From: Zavarzinella sp.
Lineage (GTDB): Bacteria; Planctomycetota; Planctomycetia; Gemmatales; Gemmataceae
DNA: 64,000 bases
Direction of reading: 5' to 3'
Assembly: GCA_041399155.1 (NCBI GenBank)
Contig: JAWKTI010000002.1
Span: 868,001 to 932,000 of the forward strand
Shown: one piece after another, positions 35,755-43,795 of the stretch
Position numbering within the stretch: position 1 is the stretch's first letter
Layout of the letters: each line of letters starts with the position of its first letter
The notes under the pieces: generated by a model
The model's database searches: none
What the model saw: the letters and a program-made list of their open reading frames with translations, nothing else
What the model was told of the DNA's origin: nothing
Made by a program: the position numbers and the translations under genes

Positions 35755-36845
35755 GGGATGAGGGCAGTGCTCGAAGTGGGAGAAAAAGTAATACCGTGCC
35801 CAACGCTTGTGGCAGGTCGTTGCTGGCCATTTCGCCATTCGACCGCACTGCTGAAAATATCATCCAAGGTGGTGGCATATTCCGTTGAAGGAATATTTGC
35901 CAGCCCGCAAGTCAGGTGCATACCAATTGCCCCACAGAAACGCGGGATGACTGGAATATGATAGACTTCTGCGAGGTGGGCAAGTTTGATCATGTTGGAA
36001 ATCCCACCGATCTGAAACAGGTCAGGACGCAGCACGCGGGCAAAGCGTGTTTCCAGCAGGCGGGCAAACTGGTCAATCGATTGCAGGCGGGAACCCAATG
36101 CCAGTGGTGTTTCAAGTCGCTCGCTGAGGCGACGATAACCGCTTTCGTCGGTATCCGGAACCGGGTCTTCAAACCAGTCTGCACCGATGTCTTCGTCAAG
36201 AAACTGTCCAAGTGCCAGCGCGGTGCCCAGATCGTATCGAGTATTCCCACGAACTGCCAATAGTGGGCCATCACCCAACTCTTCCCGAATCAGTTGAACA
36301 CGATCCGCGTCGAGTTGGGCATCGCAATCACCTACATCCACGATCAGTCCCGTAACTCCTTGCTGGATCAGGCTTTGCGCTGCATGAACCACTTCTTTGG
36401 CGGTGCTTTTCCCACTACCCACATCGCCCAGAATGGTGGGGGCCGAAGGTCTGGCCCCACCCAGTAGTTGCGCCAGCGACCAACCGGCAATTTTCGCCCG
36501 CAGATCCCACAAGGCAATATCAAGTGCGGCCAGAAGCCGATTAAAAAGTCCCCCACCGGCGATACTTTGGAGTTGGTGCTGCAGGGAAGCGATGATGGCG
36601 GTTGCCTGCAGCGGATTTTTTTCCTGCACGTGGGAAGCTAACAGAGATTTTGCCAGCAGTGCTGCCGATTCACCAGCAACTGGAAATGGAGCAAAGCCCA
36701 CCCCTTCCAACTGATTGTCTGTAACCAGTGTGATCGTCAAAAGCTCAGGTGGGTGAACTTTCGGTGCTGGCACCGCATCGGAAAGTGATATTTTCGTGGG
36801 CTTACCAATTCGAAATCGCTGCACATCCAGCCGAATAATTTTCAT
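35751..36845 (-). CDS. enolase-superfamily (MR/MLE) protein lacking most catalytic residues
   Basis: The 364-residue protein has the mandelate racemase/muconate lactonizing enzyme fold: N-terminal capping domain, then AALDIALWDLRAKIAGWSLAQLLGG (about 106-130) and an alpha/beta barrel with DWFEDPVPDTDESGYRRL and RPDLFQIGGISNMIKLAHLAE. The usual K-x-K is I168-V-D170, the first metal Asp is R199 (AVRGN for VDAN), the last metal Glu is S252 (LGSR for xGE) and the usual barrel His is R302 (IPRFCG). Only E226 of WFEDP remains. It is probably a non-enzymatic or re-purposed homologue. It sits between livF and hpnE, 25 bases after livF. Confidence 0.78.
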   Translation of the reverse strand: MKIIRLDVQRFRIGKPTKISLSDAVPAPKVHPPELLTITLVTDNQLEGVGFAPFPVAGESAALLAKSLLASHVQEKNPLQATAIIASLQHQLQSIAGGGLFNRLLAALDIALWDLRAKIAGWSLAQLLGGARPSAPTILGDVGSGKSTAKEVVHAAQSLIQQGVTGLIVDVGDCDAQLDADRVQLIREELGDGPLLAVRGNTRYDLGTALALGQFLDEDIGADWFEDPVPDTDESGYRRLSERLETPLALGSRLQSIDQFARLLETRFARVLRPDLFQIGGISNMIKLAHLAEVYHIPVIPRFCGAIGMHLTCGLANIPSTEYATTLDDIFSSAVEWRNGQQRPATSVGHGITFSPTSSTALIP

Positions 36846-36870
36846 CGATTTTTAACCAGAATTCTGTGAA

Positions 36871-37581
36871 TTATTCCCCAAGGTAGGCAGCCTGGATGCG
36901 GGGGTCATTGAGTAAGGTCGATGCTTGATCGGAAAAAGTGATCTGCCCAGTTTCCAGCACGTAGCCACGGTGGGCCAACTTCAAAGCAAGGCGGGCATTC
37001 TGTTCTACTAACAGCACCGACATCCCCTTTGAGTTCAATTCTTTGAGAACATCGAAGATTTTCAGGATAATCATCGGTGCCAGGCCCAAAGAGGGCTCAT
37101 CGAGCAATAATAACTTCGGTCGGCTCATCAGGGCGCGGGCAATCGCCAGCATCTGCTGTTCCCCACCGGAAAGTGTCCCACCAAGTTGAGATTTACGATC
37201 TTTCAATATGGGAAAATAATGAAAGGCTTTGTCGATATCTTCCTGAATTTCTGCTGGATTAGTGCGGGTAAAGGCACCCATCTGCAGATTTTCCAGCACA
37301 GTGAGACGTGGAAAAATCTTTCTGCCTTCCGGCGATTGAGCCAACCCCTTTTTCACTGTCTCGTGGGCAGGAGTTTTGGTGATCTGTTCTCCATTGAAGA
37401 CAATCGACCCACTTCGCACGGGCACGCAGCCGGAAATGGTCATCAGGGTGGTGGTTTTTCCCGCACCATTGGCACCAATTACGGTGACAATTTCACCCAC
37501 ATCGACAGTTAATGAGATATCTTTCAGAACTTCGATCGGGCCATATCCCGCCCGTAGTTGATTCACTTCCAGCAGGGGCAT
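36871..37581 (-). CDS. livF: branched-chain amino acid-type ABC transporter ATPase LivF
   Basis: The 236-residue ABC ATPase has Walker A GANGAGKTT, Q-loop and GLAQSPEGRKIFPRLTVLENL (typical of LivF), signature LSGGEQQMLAIARALM, Walker B LLLLDEPSLGLAP and an H-loop region. It begins at an ATG overlapping the livG stop (TGATG). It is the second nucleotide-binding subunit of an importer with LivG and the permeases LivH and LivM. Located on the cytoplasmic face of the membrane. Confidence 0.92.
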   Translation of the reverse strand: MPLLEVNQLRAGYGPIEVLKDISLTVDVGEIVTVIGANGAGKTTTLMTISGCVPVRSGSIVFNGEQITKTPAHETVKKGLAQSPEGRKIFPRLTVLENLQMGAFTRTNPAEIQEDIDKAFHYFPILKDRKSQLGGTLSGGEQQMLAIARALMSRPKLLLLDEPSLGLAPMIILKIFDVLKELNSKGMSVLLVEQNARLALKLAHRGYVLETGQITFSDQASTLLNDPRIQAAYLGE

Positions 37582-38873
37582 CAGCTCACCTCCTCTTTCC
37601 CAAGGTAGGCTTCAATCACCCGTGGGTTGTTGCGAACTTCTTCCGGTGTTCCTTCGGCAATTTTGCTGCCATAATCAAGTACAGCAATGTGATCTGAAAT
37701 ACCCATCACCAGGCTCATGTGGTGTTCAATTAACAGGATGGTGATTTTGCGATCGCGAATTTTTCGAATCAAATCCATCAGTTCCGTGGTTTCTTTCGGA
37801 TTCATCCCAGCTGCAGGTTCATCCAGCAGCAATAATTCTGGCGACGAGGCCATCGCTCGGGCGATTTCCAGTCGCCGTTGATCGCCGTATGGCAGGCTTT
37901 CAGCCAGTTGGTGCACAGACTTGCCCAGCCCCACGAATTGGAGAAGTTCGTAGGCTTTTTGCTGTAGATCCTGTTCGCGGCGACCAAATCGGCATCGACT
38001 GATAATATTGAAAAGGTTTGTTTTGTTGTAACGATCCATACCGATCAGCACATTTTCCAGCACCGTCATTTTACCAAAGAGGCGGATGTTCTGAAACGTT
38101 CTGGCGATGCCTTCTCTTGAAATCACATCGGGGGTGCGGCGATTCCGGTTCCAGACAACAAATGTTCCAGCACCTGCTAATACTCCGCAAACGATCCCAA
38201 CGATCAGGCCCAGCTTCAAGCGACTTGATTGGGTTGTATACCATTCAGTGTGCTTGGAGATAAAATTGTCACGAATATTCTCTGCCGAGGATTCAAAAAC
38301 AATTCGATCACCCGCTTTGGCCACGAACTTTGTCCCCACCTGTTCTGGCTTGAGGTTATCGTTTAATAATAATGCCCTCACCAGATTGGCTTCATCCGCT
38401 GTGGAGTATGTTTCAAACTCATAGGCTCCATCAACAGACACGACTCGATGCCCGCGTAAGCCTAGATTTTCGGTAGTAAGTGACCCACGCATAAAGGCGA
38501 GTGTATCGTCAAAAACGCGACTGATGGTAAAGTTCTCTGGGGTGGCATTGTGTCGCTTGATCGCAGCTCGCCAAAGCCGATCAGGATTTACCGCGAGTAG
38601 AAAACCAGAAAGCATCGCGACGAAACTGACCAGAAGGCACAAAAAGACAATCCGCCACGTAATGGGAAGCCGAACTGGATGCCCCTGAAAATAAACATGG
38701 CCTGAGGTAGGCTGATAAATTCCTGTGATGGTGTTGAATGCTGTCGTTTTGCCTGCACCGTTTGGCCCAATGACCGAAAAGATCTCGCCGGACTCCACGT
38801 GAAACGAAACATCGTTTACTGCGGTCAGTCCACCGAACTTCATCGTCACGTTTTTCAATTCAAGAATGGCCAA
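37581..38873 (-). CDS. livG: LivG-type ABC ATPase with a membrane-spanning insertion
   Basis: The 430-residue protein is about 170-180 residues longer than normal LivG. Walker A GPNGAGKTT is at 36-44. Right where only about 12 residues usually lead to the Q-loop, an insertion runs from about residue 70 to 248, with a hydrophobic helix at about 72-95 (ITWRIVFLCLLVSFVAMLSG) and another at 220-241 (KLGLIVGIVCGVLAGAGTFV). Between them is a charged domain of about 120 residues. Then the normal sequence resumes with REGIARTFQNIRLFGKMTVLENV, LPYGDQRRLEIARA (signature) and LLLLDEPAAGMNPKE (Walker B). Both helices and the ATPase frame are intact. It lies between livM and livF. Confidence 0.85.
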   Translation of the reverse strand: MAILELKNVTMKFGGLTAVNDVSFHVESGEIFSVIGPNGAGKTTAFNTITGIYQPTSGHVYFQGHPVRLPITWRIVFLCLLVSFVAMLSGFLLAVNPDRLWRAAIKRHNATPENFTISRVFDDTLAFMRGSLTTENLGLRGHRVVSVDGAYEFETYSTADEANLVRALLLNDNLKPEQVGTKFVAKAGDRIVFESSAENIRDNFISKHTEWYTTQSSRLKLGLIVGIVCGVLAGAGTFVVWNRNRRTPDVISREGIARTFQNIRLFGKMTVLENVLIGMDRYNKTNLFNIISRCRFGRREQDLQQKAYELLQFVGLGKSVHQLAESLPYGDQRRLEIARAMASSPELLLLDEPAAGMNPKETTELMDLIRKIRDRKITILLIEHHMSLVMGISDHIAVLDYGSKIAEGTPEEVRNNPRVIEAYLGKEEVS

Positions 38874-38900
38874 GAACGCAACTCCCTTGAGTGTCTTTGT

Positions 38901-39977
38901 TTATCGATCACGCCGTTCGGGTACCAGTCCTTCCGGTCGAAAACGCATCACCACCACCAACACCAGGCCAAAGATGAACATTTTCCAGAAGCCGGGGAGC
39001 ATATAAAAATGGTCGTTTTGCCCAAGCTGTTGTTTCAGATGCTGGTCAACGGTGGGGGCTACAATATTTTCAAAACCCACCACAAGTAATACACCGAGAA
39101 CTACTCCCCAGCGGTTGCCAAGACCACCAAGGATCAGGCAAACCAGAATCAATACAGAGGTATTGAAGCCATACTGGTCGGGAAATGACGTGTTGCTGAG
39201 TTTGAATGTGTACAGGCTGCCTGCCATGCCTGCCAGGCCCCCCGCAATCGCAAAAGCAAGGAGCTTCAGCGTGCTGGATCGGATGCCCATGCAGGTTGCA
39301 GCAAGTTCATCTTCACGCACTGCAACCCAGGCTCGACCGATACGAGATCTTTCCAGGTTTCTGAGAAAGAGAAAAACAGCAACCAGCAGCACCAGGGTAA
39401 CAAAATACCAGCATTCATAACTCTGCCAGTTTAATGTGAGCCCGAGTTGTTTTGCTGGCCAATCAAGAAATTTAGGGCTGGATAATGGGCCGAGTGTTTT
39501 GGTGCCATTCGTAATTTCTTCAAAGTTTCGCAGCACGTATCTGGTAACTTCACCAAAGCCCAGGGTGACCAATGCGAGGTAATCGCCACGCAACCGAAGC
39601 ATCGGAGCGCTGACGACCACTGCAAGGGTGGCGGCAACCAGCATTGAACAGATCATGCAGGGAATCAAATCAAATTGAAAAGGGTAATTGGCCACTGCCA
39701 GAATGCCCGTGGTGAACGCGCCGACCGCGAAAAAAGCACCAATACCAAGGTGAAGAATACCCGCATTGCCAACAACGACGTGCAATCCGAGTGCGACAAT
39801 GCAATAAATAAACAATGTAGGCATTTCGTTCCCGATATCAGTACCGATAGAACGGAAAATGTTCTGGTTTAAATCAGGTACGAATGGGTACACGACTGCA
39901 ATCAGCAATCCCACAATACCAACGATAGCTGCTAATGGCAGTTTTTTGCGGGGCGGGATAGCAGGTTCGTTTGTCAT
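38901..39977 (-). CDS. livM: branched-chain amino acid-type ABC permease LivM
   Basis: The 358-residue permease has about eight to ten membrane helices. The cytoplasmic loop contains AWVAVREDELAATCMGI, the EAA-like segment of LivM that docks on the ATPases. The N-terminus has a hydrophilic PPRKK cytoplasmic end. It overlaps livH by ATGA and precedes livG by 27 bases. It forms the channel of the importer together with LivH. Confidence 0.92.
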   Translation of the reverse strand: MTNEPAIPPRKKLPLAAIVGIVGLLIAVVYPFVPDLNQNIFRSIGTDIGNEMPTLFIYCIVALGLHVVVGNAGILHLGIGAFFAVGAFTTGILAVANYPFQFDLIPCMICSMLVAATLAVVVSAPMLRLRGDYLALVTLGFGEVTRYVLRNFEEITNGTKTLGPLSSPKFLDWPAKQLGLTLNWQSYECWYFVTLVLLVAVFLFLRNLERSRIGRAWVAVREDELAATCMGIRSSTLKLLAFAIAGGLAGMAGSLYTFKLSNTSFPDQYGFNTSVLILVCLILGGLGNRWGVVLGVLLVVGFENIVAPTVDQHLKQQLGQNDHFYMLPGFWKMFIFGLVLVVVMRFRPEGLVPERRDR

Positions 39978-41008
39978 ACCTTCTCCCTGGTGCGTGCCCC
40001 CAGAATACCTGACGGTCGGAAAATCAGAATCAGGATGAGTGCCAGAAAGACCATCGCACTGGTCCAGGCTTCACCGACGTAAGCAGATCCGAGTGCCCTT
40101 ACCATACCGATTACCAAGGCACCTAATACAGCACCGGGTATATTGCCAATGCCACCCAGAACCGCCGCAGTAAAAGCATAGAGACCATTAATGAAGCCAA
40201 TCTGGAATGATGTTGAGTTCAGATAGAGGGCATACATGACGCTGCCCACACCAGCAAGTGCTCCACCAATCGCAAACGTGACTCCAATAACAGAATCAAC
40301 ATTGATACCCATGAGGCGGGCTGCAGTCGGGTTCTGAGCCGTAGCCCGCATCGCCTTGCCTGTTTTGGAATATTTCACGAACAATGTTAAAAGGATCATC
40401 ATTGGGATCGTAATCCCAAGGATCATCGCATCTTTCACGGAGAATCGTAACTGGGTGTCTTTGCCCAGGATCGCTGGCAGAAGGTTTCGATCTGGAATCA
40501 GGTTAGGGAAACTGCGAACGGAGGCTGCCTGCACAGATTGCCCATTCTCTGGTAACAAACCATTCCATAACTGGCCAAGATTCATCAGCATAAAGCTGAC
40601 ACCGATTGCAGATACAATTAGTGCCAGTTTGGGGGCCGACCTGAGTGGGCGATAGATCAATCGATCAATCCCAAAGTTAAGACCAGCAGTAAATATTGGT
40701 ACCGTCAAAAAAATCAGCACAACACCGGTGATGATCAGGCTGGTTTTCGCAGTGGTAGCACCATCACCTGCCAGTCCCAGCATTGCCAGCACCGTCAGGG
40801 CGAAAAACATGCCCATCATGAAGACATCGCCGTGAGCAAAGTTGATCAATTCAACAATGCCGTAGACCATGGTGTAGCCAAGCGCTATCAAGGCAAAAAG
40901 TGCCCCAAATGTCAGCCCTTGAATTAATAATTGAATCAGTACCAGTTGCGAGGATGGAGAGGAGGTTTGAGCAAACAGCCCTGGCAACTCGAATATCGGT
41001 TCGATCAC
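39974..41008 (-). CDS. livH: branched-chain amino acid-type ABC permease LivH
   Basis: The 344-residue permease has about eight membrane helices. LLIQGLTFGALFALIALGYTMVYG near the N-terminus and MRATAQNPTAARLMGI in the cytoplasmic loop match LivH. It includes an extra, less hydrophobic segment (SVQAASVRSFPNLIPDRNLLPAIL, around 140-165) between helices, as in other LivH. It begins 18 bases after livK and overlaps livM. Confidence 0.92.
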   Translation of the reverse strand: MIEPIFELPGLFAQTSSPSSQLVLIQLLIQGLTFGALFALIALGYTMVYGIVELINFAHGDVFMMGMFFALTVLAMLGLAGDGATTAKTSLIITGVVLIFLTVPIFTAGLNFGIDRLIYRPLRSAPKLALIVSAIGVSFMLMNLGQLWNGLLPENGQSVQAASVRSFPNLIPDRNLLPAILGKDTQLRFSVKDAMILGITIPMMILLTLFVKYSKTGKAMRATAQNPTAARLMGINVDSVIGVTFAIGGALAGVGSVMYALYLNSTSFQIGFINGLYAFTAAVLGGIGNIPGAVLGALVIGMVRALGSAYVGEAWTSAMVFLALILILIFRPSGILGARTREKV

Positions 41009-41026
41009 ACAATACTCCAGTGAAAA

Positions 41027-42265
41027 TTAATCACCAATCGGTTTGTCGAACGGTTCAAACTTTCCTGGTCCAACTTTCACTCCGTTGACAACATCAATCG
41101 TGGTATCGCCATTCTCGTCCAACGACCACTTACCTAAAGCACCTTCTTCGAAGTCTTTGATGGTGAAGGCCGCTGCGCGAATTGCTTCACGATCTTTTTT
41201 ACCAGATCGCTTGATCGCTTCAATTGCCACTTTCCCACATTCATATCCATAAATAGCAAATGCTTCGGGATCTTTACCATATTTCTGCTTGTAGCGATCT
41301 ACGAACTCTTTCCCTTTGCCAGTTAATTTTTCTGGAGCAATACCGGGAAAAGTGAGGTAGCAATCGAGTGTTTTGAAGGTATCCGCACCAGCAGCCTGGA
41401 TAAATGCCTGCTCAAAGCAGCCATCTGGTCCCATCATTTTGCATTTGTTCAATCCTACGGCGACCATATCTTTGGCAATCTGGCCAGCGCCTGATTGCGA
41501 AGTGGCACCTACGTATAGCAGGTCGGGGTTAAGGTTTTTGATCTGGCTTAGTTTGGTGCGGAAGTCGGTCTGCTTGGGATCGATGCTGTCGTGTCCCAGA
41601 ACTTCAATACCAATTTGTTTGCAGGTTGCTTTGAAGATATTGGCAATACCCTGACCATAAACTTCCTTATCGTCCAGAATGTAAACGGTTTTCACACCGA
41701 GCGATTTTGCCCACTTGGCCCCTTTCGTGCCTTGCAGGTCGTCTGCGGGAACAACGCGTGTAAAGGTTTTCTTCCCACCTTTTTGATAAACGCCTGGTTC
41801 ATTTGCTTCCCCTGTGCCAGGTTTCGTGAAGCCAGGGTAAGTCACTGCGGGACTGATCTGTAATAACCCACCTTCATTCAGGATTGGTGCAGACACTTTT
41901 GCAGCACCAGAGTTATACGGTCCAATGTAAACCATCACATCGGGATTCTTAACGGCATTGCTGGCGTTAGAACTTTCCCGTTGGGCATCCCATTGTCCCT
42001 GGGTGGGCGTGGCATCGTCGATATCCTGGTATTCGATCTTGAACTCGACACCATTCAGTGTGATTTTGTTATCTATTTCTTCCAGGGCCATTTTGATGCC
42101 ATTCACGATGGTATCCGTTTGCCCCTGAGCGCTACCAGTACGTGGGAGGCTGGAAACAATAATGATCGTGTTTGCAGAGGATGCCTTGTCGTTGCAGCCA
42201 TTGCAACCAGTGGCTAAAGGAACTGCGCAAATCGCCAGCAGGAAAAATTTCAATAACCGCACCAT
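41027..42265 (-). CDS. livK: branched-chain amino acid-type ABC substrate-binding lipoprotein LivK
   Basis: ATG 42265 is chosen because it starts a lipoprotein signal peptide, MVRLLKFFLLAICAVPLATG followed by the lipid-bearing Cys. An open frame extends to 42556 but lies upstream of the signal. The mature protein of about 390 residues has the periplasmic-binding fold of the LivJ/K family: IIVSSLPRTGSAQGQT, NPDVMVYIGPYNSGAAKVSAPIL, YILDDKEVYGQGIANIF and ATSQSGAGQIAKDM. It is the first gene of livK-H-M-G-F. Substrate could be an amino acid or urea-like compound; the sequence does not settle it. Confidence 0.92.
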   Translation of the reverse strand: MVRLLKFFLLAICAVPLATGCNGCNDKASSANTIIIVSSLPRTGSAQGQTDTIVNGIKMALEEIDNKITLNGVEFKIEYQDIDDATPTQGQWDAQRESSNASNAVKNPDVMVYIGPYNSGAAKVSAPILNEGGLLQISPAVTYPGFTKPGTGEANEPGVYQKGGKKTFTRVVPADDLQGTKGAKWAKSLGVKTVYILDDKEVYGQGIANIFKATCKQIGIEVLGHDSIDPKQTDFRTKLSQIKNLNPDLLYVGATSQSGAGQIAKDMVAVGLNKCKMMGPDGCFEQAFIQAAGADTFKTLDCYLTFPGIAPEKLTGKGKEFVDRYKQKYGKDPEAFAIYGYECGKVAIEAIKRSGKKDREAIRAAAFTIKDFEEGALGKWSLDENGDTTIDVVNGVKVGPGKFEPFDKPIGD

Positions 42266-42449
42266 TGGATTGTCACCCCCATGCCACAAATTCTTCAAAA
42301 ATACTGGCACGTGATTACTTGTACACAGAAAAAAGCCAGAATCAACCGCTTTGTGGGAATTGAGTTTATTTTTACTCCATTTTGGTGGTGGGGGAACCAC
42401 ATTTCCTATATCAACCGTGGGATTTACATGAAAGCGGGATGTGCGGTGC

Positions 42450-43121
42450 ATGGCAACACGTGACTGGGCGGTGATTTGGGACGTGGATGGTACCTTAGTC
42501 GACACGGCAAAACTGCACCACGAAGCCTGGGTGCTGACATGTGCCAGACTTGGCAAACTCTTTACACCGCAAGACTTTGCGGATACTTTTGGCAGGCGTA
42601 ATCCGGAAATTATCCGTCATCTGCTGGGAGAACATCTGACTGATGAGGAAATTGCTCAGATTGGTGCAGATAAAGAAGATCTTTACCGTACAGAGGCCAA
42701 AAAAGGGGTAGAACTACTGCCTGGCGTGGGACAATTATTAAAAGGTATTCATCAATTGGCGGTTTCGCAGGGGATTGGAACGAGTGCACCCCGAAAGAAC
42801 CTCGAACTGATTCTTGAAATTACTGCCAGTACCCATTTTTTCGCCGCACAGGTCGCCATGGAAGACACGACCCGCGGTAAACCTGATCCGGAAGTCTTTC
42901 TGAAAGCGGCAGCACAACTCAACATCCCCCCACAGCGGTGCATCGTGCTGGAAGATGCCATCGCAGGAGTGCAGGCTGCTAAGGCAGGTGGGATGAAGTG
43001 CATCGGCGTGACATTCGTGGGTCATCACCCACGCGAAAAATTAATCCAGGCGGGTGCAGACCACGTTGTACATTCGTTTGAAGAGATTGACGCCCGCTTT
43101 ATTGAACAATTGCTCGTATAA
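42450..43121 (+). CDS. HAD-family phosphatase (beta-phosphoglucomutase-like)
   Basis: From ATG 42450 (GTG 42441 alternative) the product is about 223 residues. Motif I is W-D-V-D-G-T-L-V-D, motif II is IGTSAPRKN, motif III is GKPDPEVF and motif IV is VLEDAIAGVQAAKAGG. The cap domain is of the alpha-helical type of the beta-phosphoglucomutase/phosphonatase group. It hydrolyses or moves a phosphate on a small sugar phosphate; the substrate is not evident. It is divergent from livK and upstream of the candidate selenoprotein on the same strand (42 bases apart). Confidence 0.87.
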   Translation: MATRDWAVIWDVDGTLVDTAKLHHEAWVLTCARLGKLFTPQDFADTFGRRNPEIIRHLLGEHLTDEEIAQIGADKEDLYRTEAKKGVELLPGVGQLLKGIHQLAVSQGIGTSAPRKNLELILEITASTHFFAAQVAMEDTTRGKPDPEVFLKAAAQLNIPPQRCIVLEDAIAGVQAAKAGGMKCIGVTFVGHHPREKLIQAGADHVVHSFEEIDARFIEQLLV

Positions 43122-43163
43122 TAATTGTGTGATATTACAATATTATTGTAAGGTGATTTCGTG

Positions 43164-43706
43164 ATGCTTTCTGCTAATGAATTTCTGAAGATGACCGTCC
43201 ACGATCAGGTGGGTGCTGAAATTCCCTTACGAAGTCTGGTCACTCGCCGCACATTGTTCATCTTCATGAGGCATATTCAGTGAATCTCCTGTCGAGCGCA
43301 CCTGGTTCAGGTGCAGGAGATTTTGCCCCAACTACTTGAAATGCAAGTAGATACGATCGTTATCACGATGAGCAAGCCAAAGGCTATCGAAAGCTTTTTA
43401 AGAGAGTATCCGCAACCATTTCCTCTTTATGGGAATCCTTCGCTGACTCTTTATATTGCAGTGGGGTTTGGCCGCACCAGTTGGTTGAATTTTTTCCGTC
43501 CCACGGTGGTGTGGAAGTACCTGAAAATGATCTTCCAGGGCTTTCGTGTGCGGGCGATTGCCGAGGGAGAGGACGCACTTCAGCTGGGTGGGGATCTGCT
43601 TTTTTCGCCCGAAGCGGGCATCGAATGGTGTTACGCGAGCAAAGATGCGGTCGATCGACCTAGCAATGAAGAGATTTTAATGATTAGCCGAGCTCAGGCA
43701 AAATAA
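43164..43706 (+). CDS. candidate selenoprotein: peroxiredoxin-like AhpC/TSA_2 (SelL-like) with U-x-x-C
   Basis: From ATG 43164 (AAGGTGA about 8 bases upstream) the frame is open to a TAA at 43704-43706 except for one in-frame TGA at 43281-43283, codon 40. Read through, it gives 180 residues with LFIFMRHIQ, then U, then ISCRAHLVQVQEIL. The peroxiredoxin-like AhpC/TSA_2 family has RHxxCxxCR here, so the TGA sits exactly at the first redox Cys and the second (Cys43) is kept. Downstream GNPSLTLYIAVGFGRTSWLNF, GEDALQLGGDLLF and GIEWCYASKD fit that family. A SECIS-like hairpin follows directly (43283-43322). The known SelL family has U-x-x-U. If TGA is a true stop, the downstream part is translated separately or is a pseudogene. 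Cytoplasmic redox role inferred. No sel genes in the window. Confidence 0.8.
43281..43283 (+). promoter_or_regulatory. in-frame UGA, predicted selenocysteine codon
   Basis: TGA in the reading frame of the 43164 gene, at the position of the first Cys of the redox motif. Sequence on both sides is in the same frame and conserved in character, so this is not a frameshift. Confidence 0.75.
43283..43322 (+). promoter_or_regulatory. SECIS-like hairpin directly after the UGA
   Basis: Beginning with the last base of the TGA, AATCTCCT pairs perfectly with AGGAGATT (8 base pairs), and GCACCTG pairs with CAGGTGC (7 base pairs). A 7-base bulge (GTCGAGC) lies on the 5' side only, and the apical loop is GTT closed by a G-C pair, so GGTT is at the tip. 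The loop is 22-24 bases after the UGA, within the range known for bacterial SECIS elements. It is inside the coding region, as bacterial SECIS must be. Confidence 0.8.
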
Positions 43707-43795
43707 TAGACTAATAATTCGCGAAATTTCCTACCACACACGTGTCCCGCCTGGATTGACGTAACTCTTTACTCTGCAAGAGGTTAACTAACAGT

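Noticed and set aside
42266..42556. N-terminal extension of livK to 42556
   Set aside because: It would place about 100 residues before a clear lipoprotein signal peptide and reaches into the divergent HAD gene.
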